The translations under genes were made by a program, and so were the position numbers. A DNA stretch of 7,724 nt from positions 374 through 8,097 of the forward strand of contig PMKA01000277.1 of NCBI GenBank assembly GCA_003157575.1. The letters are read 5' to 3'. The stretch comes from Opitutia bacterium. GTDB lineage: Bacteria; Verrucomicrobiota; Verrucomicrobiia; Opitutales; Opitutaceae. The notes below the pieces were generated by a model that did no database searches, was not told where the DNA came from, and saw nothing but the letters and a program-made list of their open reading frames with translations. This document shows, one piece after another, positions 5,356-7,724 of this stretch (position 1 is its first letter; each line of letters begins with the position of its first letter).

Positions 5356-7698
5356 ATGTTCTATGAGCTACCCGCAACACTGCCGGCAGAGATTGACGAA
5401 CTGGAATCCTTGATCGAGAAGCATCGCCGGGGCGAGTTGGATGCCGCTTCTCTCAAGCCTCGGCGTGTGCCGTTTGGCTGCTATGAACAGCGCCGCGATG
5501 GTTCTTTCATGGTGCGCATTCGCGCAACGGGGGGAGCGATTACGCCCTTGCAGTTGAGCAAGATTGCCTCGCTTTCTTCGCGGTTTGGCGCGGCATTTGT
5601 GCATATCACCACGCGCCAGGAGTTCCAGATCCACGAGGTAGCTCTCGAACATGTAATCCCGATTATGCGAGAGTTGCTTTCCGTCGGATTGTCGACGCGC
5701 GGCGGCGGCGGCAACACCGTGCGCAACATCACCGCCTCGGCGGACTCCGGTGTCGCTCCCGACGAGGTCTTTGATGTTTCCCCCTACGCCTTTGCCCTCA
5801 CGAGCCGGCTCATCGCGGAGCCGGATTCCTGGCTCCTGCCGCGCAAATACAAGATCGCGTTTTCGAATTCCCCGGCGGACTCGAACCGGGCGGCCTTCAA
5901 CGACCTCGGCTTCATCGCCAAAATCCAGAACGGCCAGAGGGGGTTCGAGGTCTATGTCGCCGGCGGCATGGGAACCAAACCTCAAGCCGGCCACCGGCTG
6001 CATGAATTTGTCCCCGATTCGGAAGTGTATGCGATTGCGGAGTCCATCAAGCGGATCTTCAATCAGCACGGCAACCGGAAGAACCGCCATGCCGCCCGGC
6101 TCCGGTTCTTGTGGAACACCCTGGGCGAAGCCGGGTTCCGGGAACTTTATCAGCGCGAGGTGGAGACGCTGCGCCTGCAAAACGCGTCGGCGCTGAGCCT
6201 GGAGCCTGTTCCTACGCTGAGTCCCAGACTGGAAATCGCGCCGCGTCCGGAATCCTCGCCGGAGTTTCAAACCTGGCGCGGGCGCTACGTGGCCCGCCAG
6301 AAACAGCCCGGCCTGTATTCGGTTTTGATACCCATTTTCCTCGGCAACCTGGCCGCTGGAAGCGCCATTGAATTGGCCGACTTTCTAATACCCTTCGGCA
6401 ACGATGTCCTGCGGGCCACCATTGACCAGAACCTGCGACTCCGCAACATTCCGGAGGCGTTTCTGGGCAACGTGTACGCGTTGCTCACGACCTTCGCTCC
6501 GCTGGCGGCCGAGCCGCGTTTTCTAGGCTCCTCGGTAGCCTGCACCGGGGCCTCGACCTGCAAGCTGGGCATCTGCCTGCCCCGGGGCGCCCTGGCGGCC
6601 GTGGTGAAACGGATCAAGGCTTCGAAGCTCGATCTGGATCGGGTGGCCGATCTGCGCATGAACCTCTCCGGCTGTCCGAACACCTGCGGCGGCCACATGG
6701 CGGCCGATTTGGGGTTCTACGGCAAAGTGGCGCGCAAAGGCCAGACTCCCTATCCGGCTTACGGCATTGTCGTGGGCGGCACGCTGGGCCATGGCCGCGC
6801 CCGGTTGGCGGAGCCGGCCGGCGACGTCAGCGCCCGCGACCTGCCGGCGTTTGTGACCGATTTCCTCGGCCACTACCTCGACGCGCAGCCCCGCGTCGCT
6901 TCCTTTACCGACTACCTGGAGCAGGAGGGCAAACGCTTTATCTCCGACTGGTGCGCCCGGCACCGCGAGATTCCGGATTTCGACGAGGACAAAAACTACT
7001 ACTACGATTGGACGGCGCCCGAGGTCTTCTCCCTGGCCGGCCGCGGCGTCGGGGAATGCTCGGCCGGTTTGTTTGACCTTATCGAGTTTGACCTGAAGCG
7101 GCTCAAGGAGTTGAGCGCGGAATTGCCGGCCCTCGACCCGGCCCGGCGGCCGGAGCTGCTCTACCAGATGGCGCTTTCCTCCGCCCGGATGCTGCTCATC
7201 ACCCGGGCCGTCGAGCCGCGTTCCGATGCGGACGTCTTCAGCCAGTTCGGCCGCCATTTCATCGGCTCGGGCCTGGTCGATTCCAAATACCTCGCTTTGG
7301 TGGAAGCCGCCGGGAAGCGGGATCTGGCGCAAATCAAGGACCGGGAGTCCGAGGTTTTGGCCCTGGCCAAAACCATCGAGCAACTCTACGGCACGATGGA
7401 CAACTCCCTGCGGTTTCCCGGCGAGAGCGCCAAACCGCCCGCCCCGGCTCCGGCGGTTGAAAAAACTGAAGCCAAGGCTTCCGTGGTGAAAGATCTTCGC
7501 GGCGTGGCCTGCCCGATGAATTTTGTCAAAACCAAGCTGGCTCTGGAGCCGCTCGCTCCGGGCGAGCGACTCAAGGTCCTTCTGGATGACGGAGCGCCCA
7601 TCCAAAACGTGCCCCGCTCGGTCGCCGGCGAAGGTCACAAGATCGTCGAGCAAACCCGCGAAGGCATTCACTGGTCGGTCCTGATCGAGAAGCGATAG
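5356..7698 (+). CDS. Sulfite/nitrite reductase fused to a helical domain and a C-terminal TusA sulfur-carrier domain
   Basis: The 780-residue protein has three parts. Residues 1-540 form a complete siroheme/4Fe-4S reductase with R54 (VRIRATGG), R87 (TTRQEFQIH), R123 (VRNIT), LPRKYK (K164 and K166, the sulfite-type Lys pair), and cluster ligands C396-x5-C402 (CTGASTC) and C440-x3-C444 (CPNTC). Residues 542-690 are mostly helical, perhaps HEPN-like, with GVGECSAG containing C568. A Pro/Ala/Lys linker (691-708) leads to residues 711-778, a TusA/SirA domain with DLRGVACPMNFVKTKLALE and the family's active Cys at C719. TusA proteins carry sulfur as a persulfide, so the fusion suggests sulfide made at the siroheme is captured or passed on directly; this is inference. 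Start: GGAGGAG at 5342-5348, seven bases upstream. It is probably the last gene of the rightward set and depends on siroheme from the adjacent cysG. Confidence 0.92.
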   Translation: MFYELPATLPAEIDELESLIEKHRRGELDAASLKPRRVPFGCYEQRRDGSFMVRIRATGGAITPLQLSKIASLSSRFGAAFVHITTRQEFQIHEVALEHVIPIMRELLSVGLSTRGGGGNTVRNITASADSGVAPDEVFDVSPYAFALTSRLIAEPDSWLLPRKYKIAFSNSPADSNRAAFNDLGFIAKIQNGQRGFEVYVAGGMGTKPQAGHRLHEFVPDSEVYAIAESIKRIFNQHGNRKNRHAARLRFLWNTLGEAGFRELYQREVETLRLQNASALSLEPVPTLSPRLEIAPRPESSPEFQTWRGRYVARQKQPGLYSVLIPIFLGNLAAGSAIELADFLIPFGNDVLRATIDQNLRLRNIPEAFLGNVYALLTTFAPLAAEPRFLGSSVACTGASTCKLGICLPRGALAAVVKRIKASKLDLDRVADLRMNLSGCPNTCGGHMAADLGFYGKVARKGQTPYPAYGIVVGGTLGHGRARLAEPAGDVSARDLPAFVTDFLGHYLDAQPRVASFTDYLEQEGKRFISDWCARHREIPDFDEDKNYYYDWTAPEVFSLAGRGVGECSAGLFDLIEFDLKRLKELSAELPALDPARRPELLYQMALSSARMLLITRAVEPRSDADVFSQFGRHFIGSGLVDSKYLALVEAAGKRDLAQIKDRESEVLALAKTIEQLYGTMDNSLRFPGESAKPPAPAPAVEKTEAKASVVKDLRGVACPMNFVKTKLALEPLAPGERLKVLLDDGAPIQNVPRSVAGEGHKIVEQTREGIHWSVLIEKR

Positions 7699-7703
7699 CG
7701 CGT

Positions 7704-7724
7704 CCGGGTTGCGGATGAACCCGG
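7704..7724 (+). terminator. Probable intrinsic terminator stem after the reductase-TusA gene, cut by the window edge
   Basis: CCGGGTT and AACCCGG form a perfect 7-base stem around a 7-base loop, beginning five bases after the TAG stop. Any following T tract lies outside the window, so the terminator call rests on the stem and its position only. Confidence 0.5.

Noticed and set aside
5356..5850. Possible composition change inside the reductase-TusA gene, suggesting recombination
   Set aside because: The first ~450 bases look slightly less GC-rich in sampled lines (about 60% against 67-68%), but the transporter gene is also about 68%, so the difference is within what functional domains show.
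6523..7671. 382-codon minus-strand open frame opposite the reductase-TusA gene
   Set aside because: It is antisense to conserved reductase, helical and TusA coding sequence and has no motif of its own.

Overview
The window is a compact sulfur-assimilation locus from a GC-rich bacterium. The protein style (a stand-alone 567-residue siroheme reductase followed by a CysG-type fusion, and a siroheme reductase-TusA fusion) suggests an Acidobacteriota-like organism. That placement is inferred from family resemblance, not from a marker gene, and a Verrucomicrobia-like donor for the fusion gene cannot be excluded.

Left half, minus strand: a two-gene operon reading leftwards. It starts with a ferredoxin-type nitrite/sulfite reductase (1301-3004) and continues after 18 bases into siroheme synthase CysG (1282 to beyond the left edge), which makes the reductase's cofactor. 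Right half, plus strand: a 92-codon mini-ORF (3464-3742), a 40-residue single-pass membrane protein (3834-3956), a YeiH/UPF0324-type sulfate exporter-family transporter (4121-5218), and a large sulfite reductase-helical-TusA fusion protein (5356-7698), with a probable terminator at the right edge. Both reductases carry the Lys-x-Lys active-site pair typical of sulfite reductases rather than the Lys-x-Asn of nitrite reductases. The likely theme is sulfite reduction, siroheme supply, export of excess oxyanion, and hand-over of reduced sulfur to a TusA carrier.

The unusual part is the 459-base divergent control region (3005-3463). It is an inverted duplication: promoter, about 150-base leader and first 17 codons occur twice, facing away from each other (2954-3194 minus, 3277-3514 plus). 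The two leaders can form the same hairpins, with one fully compensatory base-pair change and one U-G to C-G change, and both end in a terminator-like stem just upstream of the start codon. This looks like an uncharacterised cis-regulatory RNA (attenuator or riboswitch candidate).

The plus-strand mini-ORF appears to be a chimera: its first 17 codons match the start of the reductase gene and its last ~60 codons match the C-terminal end of CysG. The simplest history is a second leader-reductase-cysG operon whose middle was deleted in frame, leaving its promoter and leader to drive the membrane protein, exporter and reductase-TusA genes.
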